Of a stretch of 64,000 nucleotides of DNA, positions 1 through 8,751 are shown in pieces. Within the stretch, counting starts at the first letter, position 1. Each line of letters opens with the position of its first letter. The translations under genes and the position numbers were made by a program. The stretch spans positions 854,269 to 918,268 of the forward strand of contig NZ_JAKWBN010000001.1 of NCBI RefSeq assembly GCF_022511585.1, written 5' to 3'. Origin of the DNA: Shimazuella soli. Its GTDB lineage: Bacteria; Bacillota; Bacilli; Thermoactinomycetales; Thermoactinomycetaceae. The notes beneath the pieces were generated by a model. That model saw only the letters and a list, made by a program, of their open reading frames with translations. It made no database searches and was not told the DNA's origin.

Positions 1-52
1 TGAAAAAACATCTTTTATGGTATAATGGAAGTATTCTGTTTATTACTTCGGG

Positions 53-625
53 GTGATGGAAGTGACACAAGAGACACAAAACAGAAACATTTCCCTCACA
101 GCAGCACGCTATACACTTAGGCTATGGGTATTGTATGTACTTCCTTTTGTTTCAGGATTAATCATTACCAATTTCTTTGAATGGTCTTATTTTTGGCCTA
201 TGCTACTACTTCTAACAACATTATTGGTGATTGTCTTTAATCTAGTAGTAGTGTTAAATGATTGGTATCGAAAACCAATTGCTCGTTATCCCATTATCTT
301 TCAGCTCTATGCTGCTTGTTTTTTTGGGATTATGATACTTGGCAAAGCCTTAGGTGATGCATTGCTCTACGGATTACTCACCTTCGTATTTCTTGTCAAC
401 ACACTACTTGGTTATTATTATCGGAGGAATATAACAGCATGCGGGATTGTTTCTCGTATTATATTAGTATTGAATACGATTTTTCCCATTACATATGCCT
501 TGCTGTATCTTTTTTATCACTCTGATATATCCATGTTTTTAGAAGCACCTGGGATGATTAGTTCCATTTGTCTAGGTTTAACGTACTTCTGTGGTGTTAT
601 CGTCGAGAGTATATACCGATTTTAA
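53..625 (+). CDS. Unassigned polytopic membrane protein
   Basis: Encodes about 190 residues. After a short polar N-terminus it is almost wholly hydrophobic, with about six membrane-spanning stretches (roughly residues 25-45, 50-70, 83-100, 102-122, 132-155 and 165-187). I do not recognise a family. Three starts lie close together: GTG 53, ATG 56 and GTG 62. The GGGGTG at 50-55 is too close to the first two, so GTG 62 is the best fit to the ribosome binding site. A TATAAT at 21-26 is a likely -10 box for a promoter that begins at the window edge. The gene ends just before a strong terminator, so it looks like a single-gene unit. Function cannot be assigned from sequence. Confidence 0.6.
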   Translation: MMEVTQETQNRNISLTAARYTLRLWVLYVLPFVSGLIITNFFEWSYFWPMLLLLTTLLVIVFNLVVVLNDWYRKPIARYPIIFQLYAACFFGIMILGKALGDALLYGLLTFVFLVNTLLGYYYRRNITACGIVSRIILVLNTIFPITYALLYLFYHSDISMFLEAPGMISSICLGLTYFCGVIVESIYRF

Positions 626-640
626 TTTATTTTTTCTTTT

Positions 641-673
641 ACAGGTAGCTCAAATGAAGCTACCTGTTTTTTG
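641..673 (+). terminator. Intrinsic terminator
   Basis: A perfect 10-bp stem (641-650 with 658-667), a 7-nt loop and a T-run follow the first gene. Confidence 0.85.
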
Positions 674-796
674 TTAATAAAAAAGTAACAATTTTCGTAA
701 TTTGTATATTGATTTATTTTCCGTTTTCTTGGAAAATATTCGTAGCTATTTAGCATGTATTTTTTTGAAATAATTGCTCTATTTGGAGGTCCAAAC

Positions 797-1468
797 ATGC
801 AGCGTATTTCTTATATGATCATGGCAGTAACTCTTTTTTTTATTCTCCCGGGTTGTGGTTTGGTAACGTTTCCATCAAAAGAAGTATCAAAGGAAAACCA
901 ACCAACATCACAGAAAAATAAACAGCCGCCTCAAAAAAATATGTTGCGTTTTTCTAATAAATCAACCAATGGGCAGACTCAAATGGTCATGAAAAAGGAT
1001 GATAAGTTGTACATTCATACTATTCAAGAGAGGATTATCACTGTTATCAATAAGGACAAGCCTAAGATACCCACTAAAGTTGTAGTTCCTATAAAAGTTG
1101 TTCAGGCGCCAGAATCCTCAAAAAATAATCCTTCATCAGACCCTTCTACACCCACCAAAGAAGAAACACCACCAAAAGATGGAGAAGAACAACAACCACC
1201 ACAAGATGAGAAACATCAAGCAGCAATGAAAAAAGCAGAAGAACTTAAGGGCACGGATCAACAGGTGACGGCTGATCAAGGAAATGTATATGAAAATCCA
1301 GATGAGAAATCGAACATCATCCAGCAGGTTATCAAGGATCAAAAACTTCATATTGATAATACAAAAGTAGATGATGATGATTCGGAAATTTGGTGTTTTG
1401 TAAGTGGAAATGATGGACAAAAAGATATTACTGGCTGGGTTTCTTATCAAATTTTGGAACAGAATTGA
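797..1468 (+). CDS. Putative lipoprotein with C-terminal SH3-like domain
   Basis: The start ATG 797 is chosen because GGAGGT sits at 785-790. An in-frame GTG-type extension upstream to 755 has no ribosome binding site. The protein (223 residues) has a lipoprotein signal peptide ending in the lipobox LPGC (Cys at about residue 19). A long low-complexity linker rich in Pro, Lys, Glu and Gln follows (about residues 95-150). The final 65 residues resemble a bacterial SH3 repeat (pattern VYENPDEKS..I..V and ...GWVSYQILEQN). Such domains usually bind cell wall. It is inferred to be an exported envelope lipoprotein, with no specific function recognisable. Confidence 0.6.
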   Translation: MQRISYMIMAVTLFFILPGCGLVTFPSKEVSKENQPTSQKNKQPPQKNMLRFSNKSTNGQTQMVMKKDDKLYIHTIQERIITVINKDKPKIPTKVVVPIKVVQAPESSKNNPSSDPSTPTKEETPPKDGEEQQPPQDEKHQAAMKKAEELKGTDQQVTADQGNVYENPDEKSNIIQQVIKDQKLHIDNTKVDDDDSEIWCFVSGNDGQKDITGWVSYQILEQN

Positions 1469-1555
1469 TAACTCCGCACGGCAAGTAATCTTCAAAATGT
1501 TTTTGGCTGCGTTGATGCCTCGATCATGGCGCCTGTTACAATTTGGGCATGTCAT
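1469..1555 (-). pseudogene. Relic of an IS200/IS605-type TnpB (OrfB) C-terminus
   Basis: Read on the minus strand, this stretch gives CPNCNRRHDRGINAAKNILK, the hallmark end of the zinc ribbon and RuvC-III region of TnpB-type proteins (usual pattern CP.CG..HDRD.NAA.NIL). The reading frame is blocked by a stop just upstream of the match (minus strand), and I find no further TnpB sequence on either side. It therefore looks like the last fragment of a decayed insertion sequence. It abuts the stop codon of the lipoprotein gene. Confidence 0.6.
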
Positions 1556-1649
1556 TCACGTAGCTGTAGTTGCTTCACTTCTTTTCTTCCTATCATATCT
1601 GCTCATTTAGATTCATAGAATAGGAGAGAGTAGAAAGGCGGGATTAAAG

Positions 1650-2285
1650 ATGAAGCGAAAAAAACATTTTGTTCATATGCTTGCGGAACATATTCTAGCA
1701 CAGAAATCTATCTATTTGTTTGTAGGTGTTCTATTTTTAGTGGGGGTAGTGTTTGGTGCTGTAATTGTTAACACATTAGATGCAAACAAAAAAGGGGAGT
1801 TACTGCAATATTTACATTACTTTTTTCGTGGTCTAGCTCAAGATGATATTGCTGACCCGAGTGTGGCATTTCAACATTCTATTGGAGATTACTTGAAAAT
1901 GCTTGCTTTGATGTGGATCCTTGGACTTTCTGTAATTGGTATTCCTATCATGTTGGTTTATTTATTTTTCAAAGGTTTGGTCACTGGATTTACAATTGGT
2001 TTTTTGATCAATCAACTATCGTGGAAAGGTTTTTGGTTTGCAATTGCCGCAGTAGTTCCGATCAATATCATTGTCATTCCAGTTTTACTCGTGTTATCTG
2101 TAGCAGGAATTCAGTTCTCTATCACGCTTGTTAAAAATCGATTCATTCACAATAGGGGGCCAATTTACCCGCAATTTGTTCGATATTCTTTACTTGCAAC
2201 AGCATTGACTATTTGTTTGGTGTTGGTTGCAGCAACGGAAGCTTACATTTCTCCATCCTTGATGAAAAATGTTATTCCGTTATAA
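1650..2285 (+). CDS. spoIIM: Stage II sporulation protein M
   Basis: A 211-residue polytopic membrane protein of the SpoIIM/DUF95 family, a component of the DMP complex (SpoIID-SpoIIM-SpoIIP) that drives engulfment of the forespore in the mother cell. About five hydrophobic segments are visible (from residues 25, 90, 115, 130 and 175), with the family's long hydrophilic loop after the first. In B. subtilis spoIIM lies just upstream of fur, as here. A CATAGAAT at 1613-1620 resembles a sigma-E -10 element, as expected for this gene, but the match is only moderate. Confidence 0.88.
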   Translation: MKRKKHFVHMLAEHILAQKSIYLFVGVLFLVGVVFGAVIVNTLDANKKGELLQYLHYFFRGLAQDDIADPSVAFQHSIGDYLKMLALMWILGLSVIGIPIMLVYLFFKGLVTGFTIGFLINQLSWKGFWFAIAAVVPINIIVIPVLLVLSVAGIQFSITLVKNRFIHNRGPIYPQFVRYSLLATALTICLVLVAATEAYISPSLMKNVIPL

Positions 2286-2317
2286 TGATTCTTATTTGAT
2301 AGTTCTTTTCATTTAGT

Positions 2318-2347
2318 TTGACTTCCCCCTGATTTCTCACCTATAAT
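2318..2347 (+). promoter_or_regulatory. Sigma-A promoter of fur
   Basis: TTGACT at 2318-2323 and TATAAT at 2342-2347 are separated by 18 bp, just upstream of fur. Confidence 0.75.
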
Positions 2348-2373
2348 GAACATATGGCATAGGGGGTGTGTCT

Positions 2374-2853
2374 GTGGAAAAACGGGTAAATCAAATTAAA
2401 CAACAACTATCTGCCCATAACTACAAGTTAACCCCCCAACGGGAAGCAACTGTCCGCGTTCTGATCGAGAATGAGGAAGCACACCTCAGTGCAGAGGATG
2501 TCTACCTGTTGGTGAAGGAGAAGGCACCAGAGATTGGATTAGCTACTGTATATCGTACTCTGGAGTTGTTAAGTGACCTCTCTGTCATTCATAAACTTAA
2601 CTTTGGCGATGGTGTTACTCGATATGAATTTCGGGCTGAAGGGGCAGAACATCATCATCATCACTTGATTTGCTTAAACTGTGGAGAAGTAGACGAAATT
2701 ATGGAAGATTTATTAACACCGATTGAAGCGAAAGTAGAAGAAGAATATCAATTTCAGATAGTAGACCATCGACTAACTTTTCATGGTGTCTGTAGACGCT
2801 GTAAAGAAGTCGTTGCAGATCCCAAAAAATTAGTAGGTGCGCGTGTTACGTGA
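2374..2853 (+). CDS. fur: Ferric uptake regulator (Fur family)
   Basis: An iron-responsive repressor of about 159 residues. An N-terminal winged helix (LTPQREATVRVL... and the recognition helix GLATVYRTLELL) is followed by a dimerisation and metal domain with a His cluster (EHHHHHL) and two CxxC pairs (CLNCG near residue 103, CRRC near residue 140) that hold structural zinc in this family. GTG 2374 is preferred over GTG 2368 because AGGGGG at 2361-2366 is well spaced only from the later one. Position after spoIIM and before yqzK matches B. subtilis fur rather than perR or zur. A classical Fur box lies in front of the FhuF-like gene at 25.9 kb, which suits this protein. Confidence 0.9.
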   Translation: MEKRVNQIKQQLSAHNYKLTPQREATVRVLIENEEAHLSAEDVYLLVKEKAPEIGLATVYRTLELLSDLSVIHKLNFGDGVTRYEFRAEGAEHHHHHLICLNCGEVDEIMEDLLTPIEAKVEEEYQFQIVDHRLTFHGVCRRCKEVVADPKKLVGARVT

Positions 2854-2859
2854 TGGAGA

Positions 2860-2886
2860 AGAGATCATTAAAAGATCTCTTTTTTT
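2860..2886 (+). terminator. Intrinsic terminator of fur
   Basis: The stem AGAGATC/GATCTCT is followed by a run of T residues. Confidence 0.85.
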
Positions 2887-2947
2887 ATCGACTAAATTAA
2901 TTTAAAAAGTGGTAAGATATACTTGTAATGCAAAGGAGGAAAAAGTC

Positions 2948-4078
2948 ATGATAGTTGGTATTCCAAAAGAGATAAAAAACAATGAGAACCGTGTTGCCAT
3001 TACCCCTGCTGGGATTGATGCTTTAACTCGTGCTGGCCATAGTGTAATAATTGAAACAAACGCCGGTATTGGAAGCGGTTTCACAGATGAAGAATATGCA
3101 GAACATGGGGCAGAAATATTAGGTTCAGCAAAAGAAGTATGGTCAAAAGCAGAAATGATCATGAAAGTAAAAGAGCCCTTAGCCGCTGAATATGAATATT
3201 TTCGTGAGAATTTGATTCTCTTTACATATTTACATCTTGCTCCAGAATTAGAGTTAACAAAGGCACTAATGGAGAAAAAAGTCACAGCTATTGCTTATGA
3301 GACGATTCAGCTGGATAATGGAGCATTGCCCTTGCTCACACCTATGAGTGAAGTTGCCGGAAGAATGTCAGTCCAGATAGGTGCTCAATTTTTGGAAAAG
3401 CCACATGGTGGTAAAGGAGTGCTCTTAGGTGGTGTCCCAGGTGTACCGGCAGGTAATGTAGTCATTATCGGCGGGGGAGTAGTAGGAACAAATGCAGCTA
3501 AAATGGCGATTGGACTCGGGGCGAATGTAACGCTATTAGATGTAAATCCGGAGCGTTTACGCCAATTGGATGATATTTTCGCTGGCCGGCTTAATACAGT
3601 GATGTCTAATGCTTACAATATAAGAGAAGCAGTCCGTAAAACGGATTTGTTAATTGGAGCAGTTCTCATACCTGGAAGAAGAGCTCCAAGGCTAGTTACA
3701 GAAGATATGGTAGCTGAGATGGAGGCTGGCTCTGTTATTGTAGATGTAGCGATTGACCAAGGAGGCTCGATTGAAACCATAGATCGAGTGACAACACACA
3801 GTAATCCAACATACGAAAAATATGGGGTTGTTCATTACTCCGTTGCAAATATGCCAGGAGCAGTTCCTCGTACATCCACGATTGCTTTGACAAATGTCAC
3901 GATTCCATATGCAGTCCAAATCGCAACTAAAGGTGCTCAAAATGCTATTGCTTCCAGCCGACCCTTAGCAAAAGGGGTAAATGTAATGAATGGGCAGGTT
4001 ACTTATGAAGCAGTTGCTGAAAGTCTTCAGCTTCCCTACACACCATTAAATGATGTCATGAATCTAGCAGTTCTCTAA
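2948..4078 (+). CDS. ald: Alanine dehydrogenase
   Basis: NAD-dependent L-alanine dehydrogenase of 376 residues, which interconverts alanine and pyruvate plus ammonia. The start ATG 2948 follows AAAGGAGG at 2932-2939 and gives the canonical N-terminus [17 protein letters not shown]. Visible family features are the pyruvate-binding Lys in MKVKEPL (about residue 75), the catalytic His in YLHLAPE (about residue 96), and the Rossmann motif [18 protein letters not shown] near residue 175. Length is normal. The gene is inserted between fur and yqzK, which are adjacent in B. subtilis. In Bacillus, ald supports growth on alanine and sporulation. Confidence 0.95.
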   Translation: MIVGIPKEIKNNENRVAITPAGIDALTRAGHSVIIETNAGIGSGFTDEEYAEHGAEILGSAKEVWSKAEMIMKVKEPLAAEYEYFRENLILFTYLHLAPELELTKALMEKKVTAIAYETIQLDNGALPLLTPMSEVAGRMSVQIGAQFLEKPHGGKGVLLGGVPGVPAGNVVIIGGGVVGTNAAKMAIGLGANVTLLDVNPERLRQLDDIFAGRLNTVMSNAYNIREAVRKTDLLIGAVLIPGRRAPRLVTEDMVAEMEAGSVIVDVAIDQGGSIETIDRVTTHSNPTYEKYGVVHYSVANMPGAVPRTSTIALTNVTIPYAVQIATKGAQNAIASSRPLAKGVNVMNGQVTYEAVAESLQLPYTPLNDVMNLAVL

Positions 4079-4085
4079 CATAATT

Positions 4086-4133
4086 TATCACCCTTCTCCA
4101 TAAAGTGAAGTAATGAATGGATAAAGGGTGATA
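4086..4133 (+). promoter_or_regulatory. Hairpin that can mask the yqzK ribosome binding site
   Basis: TATCACCCTT at 4086-4095 is perfectly complementary to AAGGGTGATA at 4124-4133. The downstream arm contains the only Shine-Dalgarno-like sequence of the next gene. There is no T-run, so it is not a standard terminator. Confidence 0.5.
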
Positions 4134-4136
4134 TTT

Positions 4137-4379
4137 ATGGTTTTATCGCTTAGAAAGATAAAGAGAATTAGTTTGTTTTTTTGCTTATTTTTTTTGTTCT
4201 TGTTTATCCTTGTCCAACTGTTTCAACTATTTTCAAATGTATTTCCATTACGATCACCATACCAAAAACCATATGGTAATGCAGTAAAAGTTTCTACAAA
4301 TGAAGCCATGGAGCCGATTTTATCTCCTAAAATGAGTTGGCTAGATCGATTAGTTGTTTTTTATGGCATGGGTGAATGA
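4137..4379 (+). CDS. yqzK: YqzK-like small membrane protein (DUF4227)
   Basis: An 80-residue protein with one hydrophobic N-terminal segment (about residues 12-35) and a short conserved tail ending ...MSWLDRLVVFYGMGE. The layout and tail resemble YqzK/DUF4227, which lies between fur and xerD in B. subtilis. ATG 4137 is preferred to GTG 4128 because AAAGGG at 4123-4128 is correctly placed only for the ATG. Molecular function is unknown. Unlike in B. subtilis, it is followed directly by deoB with no xerD. Confidence 0.65.
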   Translation: MVLSLRKIKRISLFFCLFFLFLFILVQLFQLFSNVFPLRSPYQKPYGNAVKVSTNEAMEPILSPKMSWLDRLVVFYGMGE

Positions 4380-4397
4380 GGTCAAAGCATGGTAATA

Positions 4398-4441
4398 GGG
4401 GATACGGTGCATGCTAAGGCTATGCGGTGAATCCCTTTTTT
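4398..4441 (+). terminator. Intrinsic terminator after yqzK
   Basis: GGGAT/ATCCC with an inner GCAT/ATGC stem is followed by TTTTTT. Confidence 0.6.
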
Positions 4442-4542
4442 GATAGATTAGAAAGTGCACGATACATAGAGGTAAGAAACTCAAAATCTATCTTTGAAAA
4501 GGAAGAAGCACCAGAGAGGATTTTTGACTATGGTTTATAGAG

Positions 4543-5730
4543 GTGAAGAATGTGTCCATTTCACGAGTAATACTAATTGTTTTAGATAGTGTTGGAATAG
4601 GAGAACTACCAGATGCGGATAATTTCAATGATGTTGGCTCGCATACATTGTTACATATTTCTCAGCATCAAAACGGGTTACGACTGCCTAATATGCAAGA
4701 GATGGGTTTAGGAAATATTGAAGAACTTGTAGGAGTAAAACCTGTAAATAATCCAACAGCTTTTTATGGGAAAATGGTAGAAATATCAAGAGGAAAAGAT
4801 ACGACTACAGGACACTGGGAGATGATGGGATTAGAAACGAGTACTCCGTTTCCAAGTTATCCAAATGGGTTTCCTATCGAACTTATTCAAGCATTAGAAG
4901 AAAGAGTTGGTCGCAAAGTCATTGGTAATTGTGTTGCATCAGGTACCCAGATTATTGAAGAACTTGGAGCAGAACATATGGAAACAGGGAATATTATCGT
5001 CTACACCTCTGCTGATAGTGTTTTCCAAATCGCTGCCCACGAAGAAGTAGTTCCATTGAAAGAACTGTATCATATCTGTGAAGTTGCCAGAGAGCTTACT
5101 TTAGAGGATCGTTGGTCAGTTGTTCGGGTAATTGCCAGACCATTTGTAGGACAACCAGGCAAATTTATCAGGACGGCAAATCGAAAAGATTATAGTGTGA
5201 AACCACCACATAAAACAGTTTTAAACTATTTGCAGGATGCTGGAATTGAAGTTGTTGCAGTCGGCAAAATATCTGATATCTTTGATGGGGAAGGTATTAG
5301 CAAATCTGTACATACAGAATCTAACATGGATGGGGTAGATAAGCTGTTAACTTGTTGTGATGAAACAAAAGAAGGACTCATCTTTATCAACTTGGTTGAT
5401 TTTGATGCGAAGTTTGGCCATCGGCGTGATCCAGTAGGATACGGGAAAGCACTGGAAGACTTCGATGCTCGTCTTCCAGAGATTATAGGAAAATTAACGG
5501 AGCAAGACTTACTGATTATTACTGCTGACCATGGAAATGATCCAACATTTCATGGGACAGATCATACAAGAGAATACACACCAATACTAGTTTATAATCC
5601 AAACCAAACTGCTGAAGGGGAAAGCCTGGGAATTCGTAAAACATTTGCAGATGTCGGTGCAACGATTGCTGATATTTTTCAAGTAGAGTCGCCTCTTGGG
5701 GAAAGTTTTTATCAGAAAATAAAGGGATGA
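4543..5730 (+). CDS. deoB: Phosphopentomutase
   Basis: Interconverts (deoxy)ribose-1-phosphate and 5-phosphate, linking nucleoside phosphorolysis to the pentose phosphate pathway. The protein has about 392-395 residues, the family length. Alkaline-phosphatase-superfamily metal sites are visible: [13 protein letters not shown] at the N-terminus, [10 protein letters not shown] near residue 88, and [20 protein letters not shown] near residue 328. GTG 4543 and GTG 4552 are both possible starts. AGAGGTG at 4539-4545 favours 4552. Its stop codon overlaps the start of the next gene (ATGA), so it is translationally coupled with the two phosphorylases that follow. Confidence 0.95.
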   Translation: MKNVSISRVILIVLDSVGIGELPDADNFNDVGSHTLLHISQHQNGLRLPNMQEMGLGNIEELVGVKPVNNPTAFYGKMVEISRGKDTTTGHWEMMGLETSTPFPSYPNGFPIELIQALEERVGRKVIGNCVASGTQIIEELGAEHMETGNIIVYTSADSVFQIAAHEEVVPLKELYHICEVARELTLEDRWSVVRVIARPFVGQPGKFIRTANRKDYSVKPPHKTVLNYLQDAGIEVVAVGKISDIFDGEGISKSVHTESNMDGVDKLLTCCDETKEGLIFINLVDFDAKFGHRRDPVGYGKALEDFDARLPEIIGKLTEQDLLIITADHGNDPTFHGTDHTREYTPILVYNPNQTAEGESLGIRKTFADVGATIADIFQVESPLGESFYQKIKG

Positions 5731-6548
5731 GCGAGATGACACTATTACAGGAAGCAGTAGCTTTCATACAGAAAAAGGTAAAAGTCGAGCCAAAAATTGG
5801 GTTAATTTTGGGATCAGGATTGGGGATGCTTGCTGATGAAATTCAAAATGCTGTTACCATCGCATACGATCAGATTCCCCATTTCCCCGTTTCCACGGTA
5901 GAAGGACATGCTGGGGAATTAGTAGTAGGTGAATTAGAAGGGCAGAAGGTTATTACCATGCGTGGAAGATTTCATCTTTATGAAGGGCATGCACTTGAAT
6001 CCGTTACATTTCCTATACGGGTGATGAAAGCACTTGGTGTAGAGACTATTTTGGTGACCAATGCTGCTGGAGGAGTAAATACCTCTTATGAACCTGGTAA
6101 TCTGATGTTGATTCAAGATCATATCAATCTGATGTATCGCAATCCATTGATTGGACCAAACGATGCTTCGTTAGGAGAGCGCTTCCCTGACATGTCCACT
6201 GCATATGATGTAGAATTGCGAGAATTGGCAGCTAAATTAGCGGCCGCGCAAGGAATAAAGCTTCAATCAGGTGTTTATGCAGCTGTTCTTGGTCCATCTT
6301 ATGAGACCCCAGCAGAAATCCGTATGATTCGGGCAGTTGGGGCAGATGCAGTTGGAATGTCTACCGTGCCTGAAGTAATTGTTGCACGTCATGCGGGTAT
6401 TCGGGTATTAGGTATTTCTTGTATCACCAATATGGCAGCAGGAATCTTACCGCAACCGCTCAGTCATGCAGAGGTAATGGAGACAGCAGAACGAGTGAAA
6501 GGTGACTTTGTTCAATTGCTTCACAGTATTCTAAAAGAACTACGTTAG
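5727..6548 (+). CDS. punA: Purine nucleoside phosphorylase I (inosine/guanosine type)
   Basis: A trimeric-type purine nucleoside phosphorylase of 273 residues that cleaves guanosine and inosine nucleosides with phosphate. The ligand residues of the family are present: phosphate binding GSGLG (Ser30), His61, Arg81/His83 and Ser212; base binding Tyr192-Glu193 in GPSYETPAE and Asn235 in CITNMAAG; His247 near the ribose. Glu and Asn together are the classical determinants for 6-oxopurines. It overlaps deoB by ATGA and is followed after 10 bp by a close paralogue, so both products feed the mutase. Confidence 0.93.
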   Translation: MSEMTLLQEAVAFIQKKVKVEPKIGLILGSGLGMLADEIQNAVTIAYDQIPHFPVSTVEGHAGELVVGELEGQKVITMRGRFHLYEGHALESVTFPIRVMKALGVETILVTNAAGGVNTSYEPGNLMLIQDHINLMYRNPLIGPNDASLGERFPDMSTAYDVELRELAAKLAAAQGIKLQSGVYAAVLGPSYETPAEIRMIRAVGADAVGMSTVPEVIVARHAGIRVLGISCITNMAAGILPQPLSHAEVMETAERVKGDFVQLLHSILKELR

Positions 6549-6558
6549 GAGTTATATC

Positions 6559-7377
6559 ATGGATAGTTGGAAACAGATAAAAGATGCAGCAGAAGCGATT
6601 AAAAGAAAAAGTGATATAAAACCGTTAATAGGGTTGATACTTGGGTCAGGATTAGGAGATCTAGCAGATCAAATCCAAAACTCTACTAAGATTACATATG
6701 ATCAAATCCCCCATTTCCCCGTTTCCACCGTTGAAGGTCATACAGGACAATTGGTCATTGGTGAATTAGAAGGCAAAACAGTAGTAGCCATGCAAGGAAG
6801 AATTCATTTTTATGAGGGCTATACACAACAACAAGTTGTGTTTCCCGTGTTTGTAATGAAATTATTAGGAATTGAAAACTTGATTGTAACGAATGCAGCA
6901 GGGGGAATGAATGCAGATTTTCAAGCTGGTGATTTGATGGTGATTACGGATCATCTGAATATGACAGGGTCCAATCCGCTTATTGGAAAACATATTTCTG
7001 ATTTAGGTCCTCGCTTTCCAGATATGAGCAGTGCGTATACACCTAAACTGATTTCGTTAGCTGAAAAGGTTGCTAAACAGCATGACTTCTCGATTCAAAA
7101 AGGAGTATACGCTGGTATTAGCGGACCTGCTTATATGACACCAGCTGAACTCATTATGCTTCGTAATTTAGGTGGGGATGCCGTAGGGATGTCTACCGTT
7201 CCAGAAGTAATCGCAGGGAGTTTTCTAGGTCTAGATGTACTTGGAATCTCTTGTATTACAGATATGGCGATTGGAGAAGAATTGGAGCCACTCTCACATG
7301 AACAGGTGATGGAAACGGCCAATCGCACAAAACCTAAATTTATTCAGTTAGTAAAAGGGATAATAAGTGAGGTTTAA
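6559..7377 (+). CDS. Second purine nucleoside phosphorylase, altered base site
   Basis: A tandem paralogue of the preceding gene that aligns without gaps over 250 residues. The phosphate and ribose residues are kept (Ser30, His61, Arg81, His83, Tyr85, Ser212, His247). The two base-reading residues are changed: Glu193 is Met (GPAYMTPAE) and Asn235 is Asp (CITDMAIG). In the related family of methylthioadenosine phosphorylases an Asp occupies this place and selects 6-aminopurines. I infer that this copy prefers adenosine-type or methylthioadenosine-like nucleosides. It is not obviously degraded and has an intact reading frame. Substrate is a prediction only. Confidence 0.85.
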   Translation: MDSWKQIKDAAEAIKRKSDIKPLIGLILGSGLGDLADQIQNSTKITYDQIPHFPVSTVEGHTGQLVIGELEGKTVVAMQGRIHFYEGYTQQQVVFPVFVMKLLGIENLIVTNAAGGMNADFQAGDLMVITDHLNMTGSNPLIGKHISDLGPRFPDMSSAYTPKLISLAEKVAKQHDFSIQKGVYAGISGPAYMTPAELIMLRNLGGDAVGMSTVPEVIAGSFLGLDVLGISCITDMAIGEELEPLSHEQVMETANRTKPKFIQLVKGIISEV

Positions 7378-7466
7378 GGAATGAATGTAGTAGAAGTCAT
7401 TCGCAAAATCTGCTGAAAAGTGTTAACGATAAAGTCGTAGTGGACAATATAATGGCTCCAAGACAA

Positions 7467-7512
7467 AACACCAACTGGTCCTTGCTCATAAATGACCAGT
7501 TGGTGTTTTAGT
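7467..7512. terminator. Bidirectional terminator between convergent genes
   Basis: A perfect 14-bp stem (7467-7480 with 7494-7507), flanked by A-rich and T-rich sequence, lies between the phosphorylase operon and the minus-strand methyltransferase gene. Confidence 0.85.
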
Positions 7513-7520
7513 TTTATTGA

Positions 7521-8408
7521 TTAGTGAGGTTTTCCAAGGAGAATGGCTAGATCGACTGTTATGGTTTTGGAATTTGCGTCTAAAAGCTGTTGGAGTTGCA
7601 TATCTGTAGCTCTCCAAGATAAAGGTGTCATTTGAATGAGAGGTTTGATAAGAGTACTGTTTAATGTTATACGATATTGTATCCGTTTCACATCTAGAAG
7701 CTTAAAATGATCTCGAAATCGTTCCAATGATTTTTGATTTGAATAAATCTGTTTATCTGTATGTTCATAAAAAAGGTTTCTCAATTCGTGAAGATAGTTC
7801 TTTTCAGGAATTACCTTTATTACTCTTCCATCATCCGTTAATATTCTTTTGAATTCCGCATAATTAGAAGGCGATAAAATATTCAAAATGAAATGAAATT
7901 GGTTTGCTTCAAATGGCGAATTAGCAATATCTCCAATACACCAGATCAGATTTGTATTATCTTGAGAAGCAAGATCAATACCCTCTCTGGAAATATCCAT
8001 GCCTATTCCTAAAAAATCATTTGTGGTTGGAGCCGAGATTTTTTCTCTTAGACTGGATAATGAAGACCCTTCTCCACAGCCTGCATCTAAAATATACATT
8101 CGCTCATTTTTGGAAGTAGGTCCACTTTTGATCCTTACACAAATTTCCTCTATTAATGGTTCAAAAAATCCACTTTTCCAAATCATCCTCCTAGATTCAA
8201 ACAAAGATTTATCATATTTTGTTTTTTGAGGACGGTTTAAAAAGTTCACATATCCCCTTTTGGATAGATCAAAACAATGATTCTTGGAACAAACTAAGCT
8301 ATTATTCTGAACCATTTTCATCGGTTGGGAGCATAGTGGGCATTTAAAGATACTTTGATTTCCTAAAATAAGATTTGCTTGTAAAGTCTTTTTTTTGCTT
8401 GTTGACAT
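7521..8408 (-). CDS. RlmA-type 23S rRNA guanine-N1 methyltransferase
   Basis: About 295 residues. An N-terminal zinc finger (CPLC...CSKNHCFD, followed by LSKRGYVNFL) is typical of RlmA(I)/RlmA(II) enzymes that methylate G745 or G748 of 23S rRNA. Next comes a class I SAM-binding fold (ILDAGCGEGSSL near residue 105, with the acidic loop GIGMDIS). The start ATG 8408 (MSTSKKK) is preferred, with GGGGTG just upstream. An in-frame ATG at 8423 has no spaced ribosome binding site. In Gram-positive bacteria the G748 enzyme can lower sensitivity to mycinosyl macrolides. The exact target base cannot be read from sequence. It is inserted between the nucleoside operon and dacF. Confidence 0.82.
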   Translation of the reverse strand: MSTSKKKTLQANLILGNQSIFKCPLCSQPMKMVQNNSLVCSKNHCFDLSKRGYVNFLNRPQKTKYDKSLFESRRMIWKSGFFEPLIEEICVRIKSGPTSKNERMYILDAGCGEGSSLSSLREKISAPTTNDFLGIGMDISREGIDLASQDNTNLIWCIGDIANSPFEANQFHFILNILSPSNYAEFKRILTDDGRVIKVIPEKNYLHELRNLFYEHTDKQIYSNQKSLERFRDHFKLLDVKRIQYRITLNSTLIKPLIQMTPLSWRATDMQLQQLLDANSKTITVDLAILLGKPH

Positions 8409-8751
8409 AAAGAAGCACCCCATTCATTCATAGTCGATATCGGTGAATGAAAAAAGGCACAGAGAAATAGACCCACCCCATTTATAAATAAAAATGAGTG
8501 AGTATTCATTTTCTGTACCTCACATTATCGAAACCGAATGAATTGGATGATCATGTCAGTAACCTCTTGAAATAAGATCTTCAAACCTCGTTATTATACC
8601 ATAAGTTGATTTCAGTATATCCGCTATTTTATTTCGGATGGATGATAAAGGAAAATAATTTGATGTTGTTTTTCACTGTGACATTCCTACAAGAATATTC
8701 TTTCTGTCCGCTGCGCACACTATGGTCGTACGATAGGAGGAATGAAGATCC

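Noticed and set aside
1404-1610. Plus-strand 68-codon frame over the TnpB relic
   Set aside because: The minus-strand reading gives the recognisable TnpB peptide. The plus-strand one resembles nothing.
7381-7416. Short frame after the second phosphorylase, considered as a decayed pyrimidine phosphorylase gene
   Set aside because: Eleven codons with only vague similarity, too short to support.
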